The notes: generated by a model not told the origin, from the sequence alone. A DNA stretch of 64,000 nucleotides from Rhynchopus euleeides (GCA_963210315.1 OY723301.1:1860001-1924000); one strand, 5' to 3'; shown: positions 19,682-29,999, counted from the stretch's first letter. Made by a program: numbers and translations.

Positions 19682-20540
19682 CGGGAGATTTAGTGAATAG
19701 TGCGGAGCAAGTATCTTCGCGCGACGCGAGAAGCACAACAAAGCAATAATTTGCCCAGAGGGCCGGAGAGGGGAGGGGGGACAGCCTGCCTAGTCAAGAT
19801 CTGCGAGAGGGGCCGCTGCTGGTGCATCAGGGCGATCACCTCGCCCATGCCCCCACCCGCCGCCGGCTGCTGGGGGGCCACCGAGGAGGAGGCCACCGGG
19901 GCCGTGGACTCCCCGCGGAGGCGCGCCACCGACTCCACCTGCCCCAGCCGCCCCGTGCACAGCTGCACCGTCGCCAGCAGCCTCACCAGCGCGATCCCCG
20001 ACCAGTCGCCGACCCCCTGGACGAGCGCGTCCAGGGCCGACGGGAGGATGCGGTCCTGCGCGATGTTCTTCGTCGCAGCCTCCGCGAGCAAGCTCCTCAG
20101 GGTGCCGAGGAGGGCGGGGTACGGCACCTTCTGCCGGACGAGGCCCGCCTGCACCACGTCGACGTTCACCGCCGCGAGCTGCGCGGTCGGGGGGGACCAG
20201 TCGTACGACTGCCCTTTCCCCCCCTCCAGGTGCGCCTCCAGCTCGGCCAGAGTCTTGCACTCTGTCATTGTTGTGTGTGTGTGCGGGTGTTTAAAAGGCG
20301 AGAGGGGCCGAGCACCAACGCACACACAACCCGATGTCCTGATGAAGGGTGGTGGTGGTCGCGCCCCCGTCCAACCGTGCAACGCACGTGGCGGAAACTG
20401 CACTATGCAGCAACAGTGATGAGAAACAACACAGCAAAAACAGCAAGCAAACAGCAACAGAAACCTCGCGCGCGCCGCTCCTCCCTATTCTAAATCTCCC
20501 TTACCGTGGCGAAGCCACTCGACTAAAGTCGTTCGTAGGG
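19682..20540. repeat. Internal module, full copy
   Basis: This module carries the ORF described next and is repeated, with a 495-bp deletion, at 21029-21395. The full copy has the 13-bp direct repeat GCGAGAGGGGCCG at 19803 and 20298; the deleted copy has it once. Confidence 0.85.
19690..20268 (-). CDS. Unassigned protein carried by transposon A
   Basis: The minus-strand ORF of 192 residues starts at an ATG preceded by a CACACACAACA leader, a leader type also seen before the LINE ORF1s. It begins MTECKTLAELEAHLEGGKG and has a helical, Leu/Ala-rich middle (for example LLGTLRSLLAEAATKN and LVRLLATVQLCTGRL), then an Ala/Pro/Gln-rich linker. I recognise no family. PIF/Harbinger elements usually encode a second, DNA-binding protein beside the transposase, so an accessory role is possible but not shown by any motif. 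The last 35 residues run into the sequence shared with the deleted copy and may not be conserved protein. Strong codon-third-position GC supports a real gene. Confidence 0.5.
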   Translation of the reverse strand: MTECKTLAELEAHLEGGKGQSYDWSPPTAQLAAVNVDVVQAGLVRQKVPYPALLGTLRSLLAEAATKNIAQDRILPSALDALVQGVGDWSGIALVRLLATVQLCTGRLGQVESVARLRGESTAPVASSSVAPQQPAAGGGMGEVIALMHQQRPLSQILTRQAVPPPLSGPLGKLLLCCASRVARRYLLRTIH

Positions 20541-21025
20541 GGAATCGTCCAAGTACGACAATGTACTGGGGGGAATCGTCCAAGTACGACAATGTACTGG
20601 GGGGAATCGGGGGGAATCGTCCAAGTATGACAATGTACTGGGGGAAATCGGGGGGAATCGTCCAAGTACGACAATGTACTGGGGGGAATCGGGGGGAATC
20701 GTCCAAGTATGACAATGTACTGGGGGAAATCGGGGGGAATCGTCCAAGTATGACAATGTACTGGGGGAAATCGGGGGGAATCGTCCAAGTACGACAATGT
20801 ACTGGGGGGAATCGGGGGGAATCCGCCAAGTACACGAATGTACTGGGGGGAATCGGGGGAAATCCGCCAAGCCTGACTATGTTCTGGGGGGAATCGGGGG
20901 GAATCCGCCAAGCATGACTATGCGCTGGGGGCAATCGGGGGAAATCCGCCAAGTATGACTATGTACTGGGGGGAATCGGGGGGAATCCGCCAAGTACACG
21001 AATGTGCTGGGGGGAATCGGGGGGA
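20535..21025 (-). repeat. 41-bp minisatellite array, inverted
   Basis: About 12 units of the same 41-bp repeat, now in minus orientation, so the two arrays in A face each other across the gene module. The distal units have diverged to CCGCCAAGTA and CACGAATGTA variants. Confidence 0.92.
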
Positions 21026-21028
21026 ATC

Positions 21029-21395
21029 GGAGATTTAGTGAATAGTGTGGAGCAAGTATCTTCGCGCGACGCGAGAAGCACAACAAAGCAATAGTTTGCC
21101 CAGAGGGCCGGAGAGGGGAGGGGGGCCAGCCTGACTAGTCAAGATCTGCGAGAGGGGCCGATCACCAACGCACACACAACCCGATTTCCTGATGAAGGGT
21201 GGTGGTGGTCGCGCCCCCGTCCAACCGTGCAACGCACGTGGCGGAAACTGCACTATGCAGCAACAGTGATGAGAAACAACACAGCAAACAACAGCAACCA
21301 AGCAGCAACAAAAACCTCGCGCGCGCTCCTCCCTATTCCAAGTCTCCCTGACCGTGGCGAAGCCACTCGACTAAAGGCGTTCGTGGGGGGAATCC
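21029..21395. repeat. Internal module, deleted copy
   Basis: It is nearly identical to 19682-19815 joined directly to 20298-20540. The joint at 21148-21160 contains a single GCGAGAGGGGCCG, which flanks the lost 495 bp in the full copy, so the deletion removed almost the whole ORF. Confidence 0.85.
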
Positions 21396-21506
21396 ACCAA
21401 GTACACCAATGTCCCGGGGGGGATTGACAGGACATCCCCTGCCGGTCGGTTGTCCTGGTAAGCGTGGGCCATAGCAACCCGGAACCACAGTGCGTCGTGG
21501 GACGTT

Positions 21507-21602
21507 GGGGGTCCTCGCGCCGAGTCACTGTGAGTCACGAGTCGTCAGTTTTCAGCCAAACATGGCTGACTTCTCACTTTTTATCACTCGGCGAGGGCCC
21601 CC
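21507..21602. mobile_element. 96-bp MITE of the A/B family
   Basis: The ends GGGGGTCCTCGC and GCGAGGGCCCCC are inverted and resemble the A/B terminus. GTT flanks both sides (21504-21506, 21603-21605), giving a 3-bp target duplication. It contains the subterminal words GAGTCACTGTGAGTC and CTTTTTATCACTCGG found in larger members. Confidence 0.7.
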
Positions 21603-22440
21603 GTTGTGGGCCTCCCTGTTGAGGCGGCGCAGCTTCTCCCGTAGACGACGGATACCATCCTGCTTCGCGGCCTGCTGTACTCGCGTCGTAGCCGTCCCCC
21701 GTGCCTCCTTCCTGCTCCGTGCCTCCGTGAGCGCGGGGTGGGCCTACCACGCCGCTCAGCTCGCTTCTGACCAGGCGCACCATCGCCTCGGGGATCAGCC
21801 CCTCCGACGTTGTCCCTTAATACACTTCGCCTCCCCGTGCAGCGGGAACCGTCTCCTGCACCGATGTCCCACATTGGCCTTGGTGTCCGCACCCCCGCCA
21901 TCGCCTTCACCAGCTTCTCCATGAAGCCGACCGCGAGGGGGGTGAAGGTAGCGCGTCGATGACCTCCGGGCCGTCCTCCAGCGCCCCTCTACGGGCGGAT
22001 TTGGAGGGTGGCCCGGAGTCGGCGGTGTTGGACATCGGTGCGGGTGGATCGGCTCTGTACTCCGAGTCGCGGACCCACTCTAGACGAAGAGGGTGTCGCG
22101 GCCGTGTGGGGAACCAAAAACCTGGTGAAGGTTAGTGCCGAACGCCATGACAGCCTCGCCCGCCTGGAACACGTTGCGCCGTGACTGATTGCCTTGACCC
22201 ACCCACCAAGGGGCCCCTGCACGTGCCTCCGGTACTGCGCCCCTGCTGGCCTCCTGTGTCCGACCGCCACGAGCTGCACTTGTGGTGTCGGCCAGCCGTA
22301 CCACTGGCTCTTCGGACCACACACCTGCATGCGTGGGACCAGGGGGTTCCCTCCCCAGGGACGTCCGAGTCTCGTCGTTCGCAGTAGCACGTGGGATTTT
22401 CTCTGAAATTTGCACCAAATCGCCATGTTGTGAGTCAACC
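21603..22440 (-). pseudogene. Decayed coding region in transposon A
   Basis: On the minus strand, stretches that look coding change frame repeatedly: VFQAGEAVMAFGTNLHQVF (ending at a stop near 22080), GFMEKLVKAMAGVRTPRPMW (near 21900) and QDGIRRLREKLRRLNREAHN (near 21620). The GC-rich composition differs from the surrounding non-coding DNA. I cannot assign a family. It may be what remains of a second gene of the A/B transposon family. Confidence 0.35.
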
Positions 22441-22597
22441 CTTCGATCTGAGCCACACCGAGATCGTCTTTTTCGAGAATCGGGGTCCAAATACGCTCCC
22501 CAGGCTAGGGACCCCCCAACTCCCCACACTCTTTTTTTGGGCGTTTTTCCGCTCATTTTTTCTCACTTTTTCTCACTCGGTAGCGAGGGCCCCCTCT

Positions 22598-23861
22598 GAA
22601 AAATAGGCTTTCACTCCGCTGGCTTGCGTTGTTCTTTTTCCCCCCCTTCCTTCCCGTTTCTATTTTCTTCACCTCACGCACCTCCCCCTGTCACCAAAAA
22701 CCCCCCCACAACCCCACAACCCCACCCCCACCCCCCACCCCCGAGCCCAGGGGAAAATGCAAATAGATGGACTCACGGACTCCCTTCCCCGCCCCCTCAC
22801 CCCACCCCCTGTTTCTGCTTTTAGCCCCGCCACCCCTGTCATGCCCCCATGGCTCGAGTTTACAATCGACTGCTCTTTGATTCGAGTCCTCACACCCACA
22901 CCCCCGCCGCTACCACCCCCTCCCTCTATTTTTATTCTGATAATTATGCAACAATGCCCCCCCCCCCCCACACACACCCATGCCCCCCACCATCCCCCGC
23001 GTCGGTCGTTGAACCAGCAAGATTTCATTGATCTCCCCCCCCCCTCCCATCCCTTTCTTTTTTTTCACCCACTCCTCTTCCCTACACCGCCCCCCCCCCC
23101 TTCCCCCTCCCACCCGCTTTGAGGCCTGTTTTGGCTTTGTGCCAAGAAGGCCTTGCTATTTATTTTGGCTAACCACTGCACCCCCCACCACGCCTAACGG
23201 ACAAGCCCTCTGTATCGCCCTCACATTGGTGGTGGGGTGGGGGTCCGCTGCTTGCTTTGTTTTACTTTCACTTTCACATTATGTGTCAACTATCATATCC
23301 CCCCGCCCCCCTCCTTGTTCTACTCTGAGACCGCCACACTGCACTGGGTGTGGTGCCACGTTTCTGCTTCTGTTTTCTGTGGTCAGCCGTCTCCGAGGCT
23401 GTTTGATGTTTTGCCCCCCTTTGATTTATCCCTGTGGCTTTCTGGTACAACGGAAATTTGGACGCGCGAAATAAAGGATCTTGCTGTGGCTTATGTCTGT
23501 TGCAGAGAGAGTGTGTGCGTGCAACCTCACCACCAAAGCATGGTGTCGCCCCCCGCAGCACAGCCCGCTTTTTTATGGAACAGAAAAAAGCCATCAGCAG
23601 AAAAATACGTTTAATGCCCCCTTTTTTTTCTTGTCTGGGTTGTCGGTGCCAAAACAAATGCGAGACCAGTTATCCAGCCCGACATACGCCATGATCCATG
23701 CAGGTCAACTGACACAAAACGCGGCCACCATAATCACTTCCATTCGGCTATGTCGGGTGGCGGAGCCGTGATGTCGTCACGGTGGAAGCGTTGCCAGTGC
23801 TCTAAAACCTGGATTATGGAGTGCACAACTCCGGATTTCTAACACATATGCAACACACCCC
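22598..23861. other. Intergenic, C-run rich
   Basis: No gene seen. It has C and CA tracts at 22690-22745, 22960-22980 and 23035-23110. The frames here are low-complexity Pro/Ser/His translations. Confidence 0.6.
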
Positions 23862-24379
23862 CACCACGGACTAGTCGCCCGGACGACTAGTCGGGACGAC
23901 GGGTGAAATGACGACGGGTGAAACGACGGGTCCACCCGTCGAGTCGACGGGTGGCACCCGTCGGCACGACGGGTGAACCTGCTGAAACGACGGGTGTTCC
24001 AGCCATTTCCTGTTGATATGGGCCAATTTCCATTGAAAACTAGGGGAGTACCTTGCATGGCATCAGGTTATTTTTCACGCCGAGCCATCTTCCCTGCACA
24101 GACCCACACGGTGGACTCCAGCGGGGGTAGGGTAACCCTTTTCGGGAGTCTCAACTAGGGGGAGTCCAACTCCCGCTAGCGGGAGTATAGACTCCCGCTA
24201 GCGGGAGTCTATACTCCCGCTAGCGGGAGTCTGACTCCCCCTAGCGGGAGTCTTTTCACCTATTTTCACTCATTTTTCCCATGATACCTATGCAATGTGG
24301 CACTCGTCACTGAAGTACAGCCACACCAAACGAAACGGACGTTTCCACCCATCCCAGCTCGCAGACCTGATTCACAAAA

Positions 24380-24890
24380 ATGGGGAAGACGACAACGAAG
24401 CCGGCAGCGAAGCCGGCGGCAAAGTCGATTAAGAAGAAGAAGAGCGCAGAGAGTCCCGAGGCTGCGGAGGCGACGAACATTGTGCATAATTTTTGCACGG
24501 CCTTCCCTGTTAAAAAAGGGGGCAGTGTGCTGACACTGGGATCCATTAGAAGGCTCCTAGCAACGGTGTTGAGCAAGGAGCTCCACAAGCACAGCACCCA
24601 GGTGGCCAACGCAATCATCGCCATGTCTTCCCTGACATGGATAAGTTCGCTGTCAGGGAAGTCGCAACGATGCGGAAGGAGGGCGCTCTCCGTCATATAC
24701 AAGGTGGAGGCGAAGTATGGCAAGGTGCAGGATACAAACGTGTCGTCGGGGGCAGCCTGAAGCCGCGAATGATCGCGACACGGGCGAACGGCTTGGCACC
24801 GTGGGTCTGGATAGATGCTGGAGTTCGGCCGGGTGAAACCGGAAGTCGCAGCAAAATTTGCCCCCCCAGATTTCTTCCTCAAACCCACCC
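24380..24890 (+). pseudogene. C accessory protein, frameshifted
   Basis: It opens with a basic Lys/Ala/Pro tail (MGKTTTKPAAKPAAKSIKKK), then VLTLGSIRRLLATVLS. The first frame runs to 24760, but near 24640 the homologous reading shifts to the next frame (VREVATMRKEGALRH, SLKPRMIATRANG). That frame aligns by eye with the D accessory protein (LALYKKYEKLGG, ALKDGRTMYAARVNSG). The gene is cut off by the second arm at 24910. The Lys-rich start suggests histone at first sight, but the alignment with D explains it better. Confidence 0.6.
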
Positions 24891-24909
24891 GTGGGCTGAT
24901 CCGGCCTTG

Positions 24910-25012
24910 CACGGTGGACTCCAGCGGGGGTAGGGTACCACTACCGGGTTTAACCCTTTTCGGGAGTCTCAACTAGGGGGAGTCCAACTCCCGCTAGCGG
25001 GAGTATAGATCA
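24910..25012. repeat. Internal duplicate of the C left arm
   Basis: CACGGTGGACTCCAGCGGGG, GGGTAGGGTA, CTCAACTAGGGGGAGTCC and CTCCCGCTAGCGGGAGTA appear again in the same order as at 24107-24190, and lead straight into the middle of the transposase reading frame. This points to recombination that replaced the 5' half of that gene. Confidence 0.8.
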
Positions 25013-26162
25013 GCAGTGGGCAACAATGAGGCGATGCGGGGGGCGAGGGCACCGATGCTCACTGTGCGACATCCCAGAAGAACGCTGGTATCAACAGGTG
25101 CATCGATACCCGCACCTGACTCTCTCTGAGATAAAAGAGGCTGGCTACCCCTCCCTCTTGGCAGGTGTGCTTCCCAATGCCCGCTACGTCACCCCAGCAC
25201 TCCATGACTGCAAGGGGCTCGCCATGCGGCTGATCAGGGTACTGGATGAGACAACAAAAAAATATTCGACAAGACCTGTACAAACCTTGCACTGAATGTG
25301 TCGCAGAATGGGACAGGTGCTCAGTTCCGGAAGGTCGTGCTTGCCTGTCACAGGACACACCTACAAGGGCTTGTTCCGCTACCTCTTTGTCTCCCTTGCA
25401 GACCTCATGCATTTCCGGTATGCAGACATCCCCTGGCACTTCTGGGGATGCAAGGATGAGTCAGCCCGGATTCCCTTCTTGCGTGCTCGGATCTCAGGGC
25501 ATATATTTCACTGGTTGATGGAGCATGCCGAAAAGGGATCAACGCGCAATGCCTACGTACACAGTCTCCATCATTGGTGGGCTCCAGAAGATGCAGTGCC
25601 TCTGCAGAACAACGACGAATTTGAAGAAGCAGAGAACGGACATCGCAAGAAAGATGCCGTTACAATCGCCAGCTCCGCAACTTACGAGAGAGATCTTGCG
25701 ATGGCAGAAGAGAAGCGGCGCGCATCGGGCATGCCTTGGAAGGTTGCGCACCTGTCGCAGGACGGGATCCTCGGGTATAGAGAAGTCATCCTGTGTCCGT
25801 GTCTGCACACCCGACACGCTCATAGATTGGCTGTGTATGTTCTTTGCACACAGTTGACACAGCTGCAGAAGGGGTTTGTGCACTGCAACACACAGGACTT
25901 CGTTGAACCCATCAGCGCGCCCTACTTCCTGTCCCGGTTCCCCGAAGGACACCGCAAATTATCGCTCTGCTTGTGCAAAATGCCAATCCCGCTGGGGGCG
26001 ACTTTCACACCATTCGTGTCATCCGAGGCGACTTTGAGCACGCTTGACCAACGCGCACAGCAGGAGGGGGATGACAGTTCTGACGAAGAAGATGAGGCCT
26101 GCAGGATGGCTTGTCTTGCCCAAGGTGTAACACAACTACGACAGGCGATGGCCGCACTTTGA
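25013..26162 (+). pseudogene. C transposase-like gene, 5'-truncated and frameshifted
   Basis: The frame starts inside the family domain (DQQWATMRRCGGRGHRCSLC), matching DHLELWSAFSKMGSSSHRSA in the D protein. It continues HLTLSEIKEAGYPSLLAGV and PALHDCKGLA, stops at 25295, resumes in another frame (SQNGTGAQFRKVVLACHR), then in a third (LMHFRYADIPWHF to the stop at 26162). Two indels are needed, near 25255 (A-run) and near 25365. The N-terminal domain with the first conserved Asp and the zinc fingers of D are missing. The acidic tail GDDSSDEEDEA is present. Confidence 0.75.
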
Positions 26163-26693
26163 CACCTCAAATTCTAACCGCTCACCTCCGCAGGTGCAGC
26201 CGCTACCAGGAGGATAGGTAGGTAGTCCAGAGTCCGGGGAAACTGACAGAAGCAAAACAAGCCCCTCCCCATCCCTCTTCCACCATGATTTTACCCCCCA
26301 CGCCAGTAGACTGTAACTATATCATGGGAAAAATGGATGAAAATAGGTGAAAAGACTCCCGCTAGGGGGAGTCAGACTCCCCCTAGCGGGAGTATAGACT
26401 CCCGCTAGCGGGAGTCTTTGACACCCGCTCAGACTCCCGCTCCCAGACTCCCGCTAGGGCCGCTGGAGTCCACCGTGCACCCCCCCATTACTTTCCATTT
26501 ACAATTCCTTTGGTTCCCTTTGGTGAAGGGGCTGCCCACCGGTGGACCACCAGGAGGGGGGTGAGCCATCCAGGTGGGCAGGGGGCCTGGGGGTGGGGCC
26601 TCAAAACAACTCCCTCCCACGACGTCACCCCGCTCTCGAGGACAAACAAAATCACCTACGTACCTGAACTGCCAAACACCCCCCCCCCCTCAC

Positions 26694-28544
26694 TTACGGG
26701 TGCGCGGATCTCATGTGCTCGTCGCGCTTTACAGTGGTTTTAAAGAGCTCGAAACAAACACAGCAACGCTTTTGTGTCAGCACGCGCGAATGGTGACTGA
26801 GGTAGTGCTGGCTCAGTCCCTTCGATTTTGTCCGTTTGCCGCACTCCTGGCATGTGACAGTGCAAGTCTGACACGGCGCGTTGTTTTGTGGCCGATGTGC
26901 AGCATCATAATGCGCAAACAGTGCTTCTCTCGTGTGGACAACTTTGGAGCACACAATGCAGATATGCTGCTGCACAGGCACTGTACCGGATGGCGTTGGT
27001 TCTGGCACTTCTGGCACATCCTCGCTGTTGCCCCAGGATTTGGACTTGCAGATGCATGCGAGCAGCGTTGCCTTTGGAGTGGTGTTTTCCGGGTCGCCCA
27101 GAAATTGTTGGCCCCATCGCCCCCTTTTTGTGACGTGAGATCCAAGGCCGAGGGACTCGAGTCTCCGCTGCAGTGCTGCCGTTGCTCCCTTCCAACAAGC
27201 GTTCCTCGCAGTGACACAGCAGCAAAGCTTTATCGCGCCGAACTTCAGGAGGGTCGGGGTGCTCGGTTGGTCCAGCAGGCCGCACCCCTTGCCTTTGGTC
27301 CTCTGCATTTCGAAGAGCAGCAGGTCCCGTTCGGCGGTCTGCTGCGATGTCACCCTCAGGGCATGGCGTTTGGAGACGCCATTCCCCCTCTCCAGTTCCT
27401 CGTCACTCAGGGCGAGGGGGTGTGCATCTTCTGGATCAAACCAGTGGCTCATCGAATGGATATATGTAACACCACGCCCCTCGGATGTTCTCCCAGGTGA
27501 CACCCACTCCAGGACAAACACAAGGATGTGCATTGCGATGAGCGAGAAGATGAACTCTTTCGCGCACTTTCCCTCCTGGTGGTACTTGATGGGGATGTCG
27601 TTGTAGCGGAAATGCACAAGCATTTCCATTGCAATACAGATTAGATGCTGCACCCCCTTCGTCTTGGTAATGGTGAGTAAGCGACTCAGAACATCTCTGG
27701 CCTGGTTTCCCGTCATGTTGGAACACGTTGAGCTGCCAAGGACAGCCTTCTGCACGGCAGGTCCGTCAGGCAAGATCTCTGCGAGTATTGCGATGACCCC
27801 TTTTATGTCGTGCAGGGGGGGTGTGATCGTGTACGCTGTGGAGGTGAACACCCCTGCGTACAGGCTCTCAAACCCAGCTTCATGAAGTTCCTGGATGCTA
27901 GCCCTGTGGCAGGCGTGGAGCTGTTTCAACCAGTCATTTCGTGGTGTGGTACAAAACGCGCTCCTGTGCGAAGATGACCCCATCTTACTAAATGCCGACC
28001 ACAGCTCAAGATGGTCCCCTGCTACCCTAAAGCCGGCGAGCCGAAACATCACGTTCGCCTTTTCGAAAACCCCTCTCTGCACTCTTGCGATTTGCTTCAG
28101 GAAGTTGAACGTGAACCACGTTCTGTACTCGTCCTTCTGCTTATCGGCAACTGTCACCAACCGTGTTGCGAAGGCACCGTCGAAAATGCCTACGGCCAGC
28201 CGTTCCCGCGACGTTCTGCTCCCAGATCCCGGGTTGTACCCGTCCGCCGAGATCACTACCAATGGGCTGTCGACCTGAAACTGGTATGTATCAATGATGT
28301 GGCAAAGCGTCGCGCTCAGGTTTCCCTTTCGGTATTCAGCCTCTTCGCGCAGAGGGGTTTCCTTCTTCGCGACAGTTTTTCGCGAGAGCCCGAGTTGAGG
28401 GGGTTTCTCCCCGGCCTCCGCCACCTTCTGACGCAACGCTTTTGACATCTCCCCACACTTGCGGCCAGACAGCTGAGCATCGAACCTGTGCTCACGCAGG
28501 CCTTCTCCCACCAGGGCCAGGCGGATATCCTCCTCGACCGGCAT
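26694..28544 (-). CDS. D transposase-like protein with C2H2 zinc fingers
   Basis: The minus-strand ORF has 616 residues from the ATG at 28544; the frame is open 29 codons further but without another ATG. The N-terminal part is helical and basic. VVISADGYNPGSGSR holds a conserved Asp, and FRVAGDHLELWSAFSKMGSS followed by an HRSAFC motif matches a pattern I recall from uncharacterised transposon proteins of many protists (GD-x-L...SS...C-x2-C). It continues with PPLHDIKGV and MLVHFRYNDIP. The C-terminal 90 residues carry three Cys/His fingers: CIVCSKVV...H...H, CQECGKRT...H...H and CCVCFELF...H...H. An RNase H-fold transposase is plausible, but I cannot place all three acidic residues. The gene lies 172 bp downstream of the accessory gene on the same strand. 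Zinc fingers probably bind the TIR arms. Confidence 0.7.
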   Translation of the reverse strand: MPVEEDIRLALVGEGLREHRFDAQLSGRKCGEMSKALRQKVAEAGEKPPQLGLSRKTVAKKETPLREEAEYRKGNLSATLCHIIDTYQFQVDSPLVVISADGYNPGSGSRTSRERLAVGIFDGAFATRLVTVADKQKDEYRTWFTFNFLKQIARVQRGVFEKANVMFRLAGFRVAGDHLELWSAFSKMGSSSHRSAFCTTPRNDWLKQLHACHRASIQELHEAGFESLYAGVFTSTAYTITPPLHDIKGVIAILAEILPDGPAVQKAVLGSSTCSNMTGNQARDVLSRLLTITKTKGVQHLICIAMEMLVHFRYNDIPIKYHQEGKCAKEFIFSLIAMHILVFVLEWVSPGRTSEGRGVTYIHSMSHWFDPEDAHPLALSDEELERGNGVSKRHALRVTSQQTAERDLLLFEMQRTKGKGCGLLDQPSTPTLLKFGAIKLCCCVTARNACWKGATAALQRRLESLGLGSHVTKRGRWGQQFLGDPENTTPKATLLACICKSKSWGNSEDVPEVPEPTPSGTVPVQQHICIVCSKVVHTREALFAHYDAAHRPQNNAPCQTCTVTCQECGKRTKSKGLSQHYLSHHSRVLTQKRCCVCFELFKTTVKRDEHMRSAHP

Positions 28545-28716
28545 GGTGCCTCCTGCAATGGAAGAGTGAGTGCAGCTTTGATAGTGGCTAGTTGATACCC
28601 AAATGTTGAAACCGGAGAGAAAAAGGCACAAGTGATCATTTACCAGGGTCAGAGGTCAGGGGCTTGGGGCTGTCAGTATTTCGCTGATGCATCATGTTTC
28701 TCTCCTCCTGGCTCGC

Positions 28717-29685
28717 TCAAAGGTCTGCACTGTGGAACACGGTCGGCGTGGAGTCGCCGATGGTGTCGGCGTTGGCATCCCCGCCATCACTGCCGTCTCC
28801 ACCATCATCTTCGGTGCCCTCATCCCCACCATCTTCTTCATCATCATCATCGTCCCCCATCAGCAGCTTCCACTTGCTGCCATCACTTGCCGTCGTGTCC
28901 ATTGCTGAACCTTGCTTGGTCAGCAACGGACACTTGACGGAAATGATGCCGTCCTCATCACGCGCCTCTGCCTTGACCTGCAGATTGAGCAGGCACCCTG
29001 GCGGGATGATGAGGACCGTGGAGTACTCGCCCTTCGGAAGATCATTAGTCTTCCGCAGGCGTGTCCACGAGAGCGTCACCTGGTGGCCGTTCTGGGAACA
29101 GCTGAGGAGCTGCGCAAACCCCACCTCCACTGCGAAGGCGTAGTACAGGTTGGCGCCCTCCTTCTTGCGAGCCCCCGAGAACTGGGGGTAGGCCACCTTG
29201 TTGGCCTTCGGTGGCCCGGTCTTCTGCTGGGTCTTCTGTGCCTGTTTCTTCTCCGCCTCGTACAGCTTCACCATAGCTGCAGCGGTACCGATAGGTGCCG
29301 CGGGGCAGGCGTCGGCCATCTCCTTGAGCCCTGTCGGGTGGTCCTTCCCGTTGCTCTTCCGGAGGCCCAACCCGACAAACTCGATGTCTGACCCGCTATT
29401 GACACGGGCAGCGTACATCGTGCGACCATCCTTCAGCGCGGTCGACTTGCTGATCACCCCACCCCCCAGCTTCTCATACTTTTTGTACAGGGCAAGACTG
29501 ATGATGGGATCAGTCGACTTGATGGTAGTATCCGTCAGCTTGCCGAGAAGCTGCTTCAGGGTCATGTGGCTCAACCCATCAGCATCACGCTCGACAACGT
29601 ACGTGTTGATCCAAGCACGTACAAACACCGTCATGTCCACAGCGCTGGCGAGGGCCTGCGCTGCAGTACGCTTTGCCGCTGGCAT
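28717..29685 (-). CDS. D accessory protein with acidic tail
   Basis: The ORF of 322 residues starts at an ATG just inside the right arm and reads on the minus strand ahead of the transposase-like gene. It begins MPAAKRTAAQALASAVDMTV. There is a helical region (MTLKQLLGKLTDTTIKS, LALYKKYEKLGG), a Lys/Gln-rich centre (YEAEKKQAQKTQQKTG), and an extremely acidic C-terminus with DDDDDEEDGGDE-type runs over the last 50 residues. No family is recognised. Its relation to the broken gene at 24380 shows that the two-gene arrangement is conserved between C and D. A DNA-binding or chaperone-like partner of the transposase is possible. Confidence 0.65.
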   Translation of the reverse strand: MPAAKRTAAQALASAVDMTVFVRAWINTYVVERDADGLSHMTLKQLLGKLTDTTIKSTDPIISLALYKKYEKLGGGVISKSTALKDGRTMYAARVNSGSDIEFVGLGLRKSNGKDHPTGLKEMADACPAAPIGTAAAMVKLYEAEKKQAQKTQQKTGPPKANKVAYPQFSGARKKEGANLYYAFAVEVGFAQLLSCSQNGHQVTLSWTRLRKTNDLPKGEYSTVLIIPPGCLLNLQVKAEARDEDGIISVKCPLLTKQGSAMDTTASDGSKWKLLMGDDDDDEEDGGDEGTEDDGGDGSDGGDANADTIGDSTPTVFHSADL

Positions 29686-29999
29686 TGATTGGTGTGGCTC
29701 GTCTGGGTGGCCTGGGTGGTGATGATGGTATCTTGGGGTATCTTGGCCTGGGTGGTGATGAGGGTACGGTATCTTGGAGACTGCCTTGTGGGTTGTGCAA
29801 GGGTTGGGGGCTGGGGCGAAAATTTGCCTGGCAGAAAAGTGATCACCTTCATGAAGTAGGTTGCTCTGTCAAACTGACACAGTTTGTCAGAGTCAAGATC
29901 CCTCGAACAATGAAAATCCACGAGAACAGCCGTCGCACATGCACTTGAGGCCCCATCAAGTAGGAATTGTAAATGGAAAGTAATGGGGGGGTGGGTCTG

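Larger units (their letters stand above)
18451..22594. mobile_element. Transposon A: Harbinger-like, lacks transposase
   Basis: The left end GGGGGCCCTCGCTACC is perfectly inverted at 22579-22594. The 3-bp sequence TCT flanks both ends (18448-18450, 22595-22597). The first 330 bp match the left end of transposon B nearly base for base, and the last 150 bp match B's right end. Inside are two 41-bp minisatellite arrays in opposite orientation, one unassigned gene, an internally deleted copy of that gene region, a nested 96-bp MITE and a decayed gene. It has no transposase and presumably depends on a B-type element. Confidence 0.85.
24107..26477 (+). mobile_element. Transposon C: decayed relative nested in D
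   Basis: The end CACGGTGGACTCCAGCGG is inverted at 26460-26477, and subterminal arms are built from ACTCCCGCTAGCGGGAGT palindromes. The intact right arm of D shows the site before insertion: ACCCA followed by seven Cs. Here CA is present on both sides of C (24105-24106, 26478-26479), so C made a 2-bp duplication. Both genes are broken and a second left arm sits in the middle, so C is a relic. Confidence 0.85.

Noticed and set aside
19690-20457. Start of the transposon A gene upstream of 20268
   Set aside because: The extra residues come from a non-ATG codon and read through the CA-rich leader; the ATG at 20268 follows a leader like those of the LINE ORF1s.
24380-24760. Histone (H2B- or H1-like) gene
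   Set aside because: The Lys/Ala/Pro start suggested a histone, but the downstream reading aligns with the accessory protein of transposon D, and the gene lies within transposon C.
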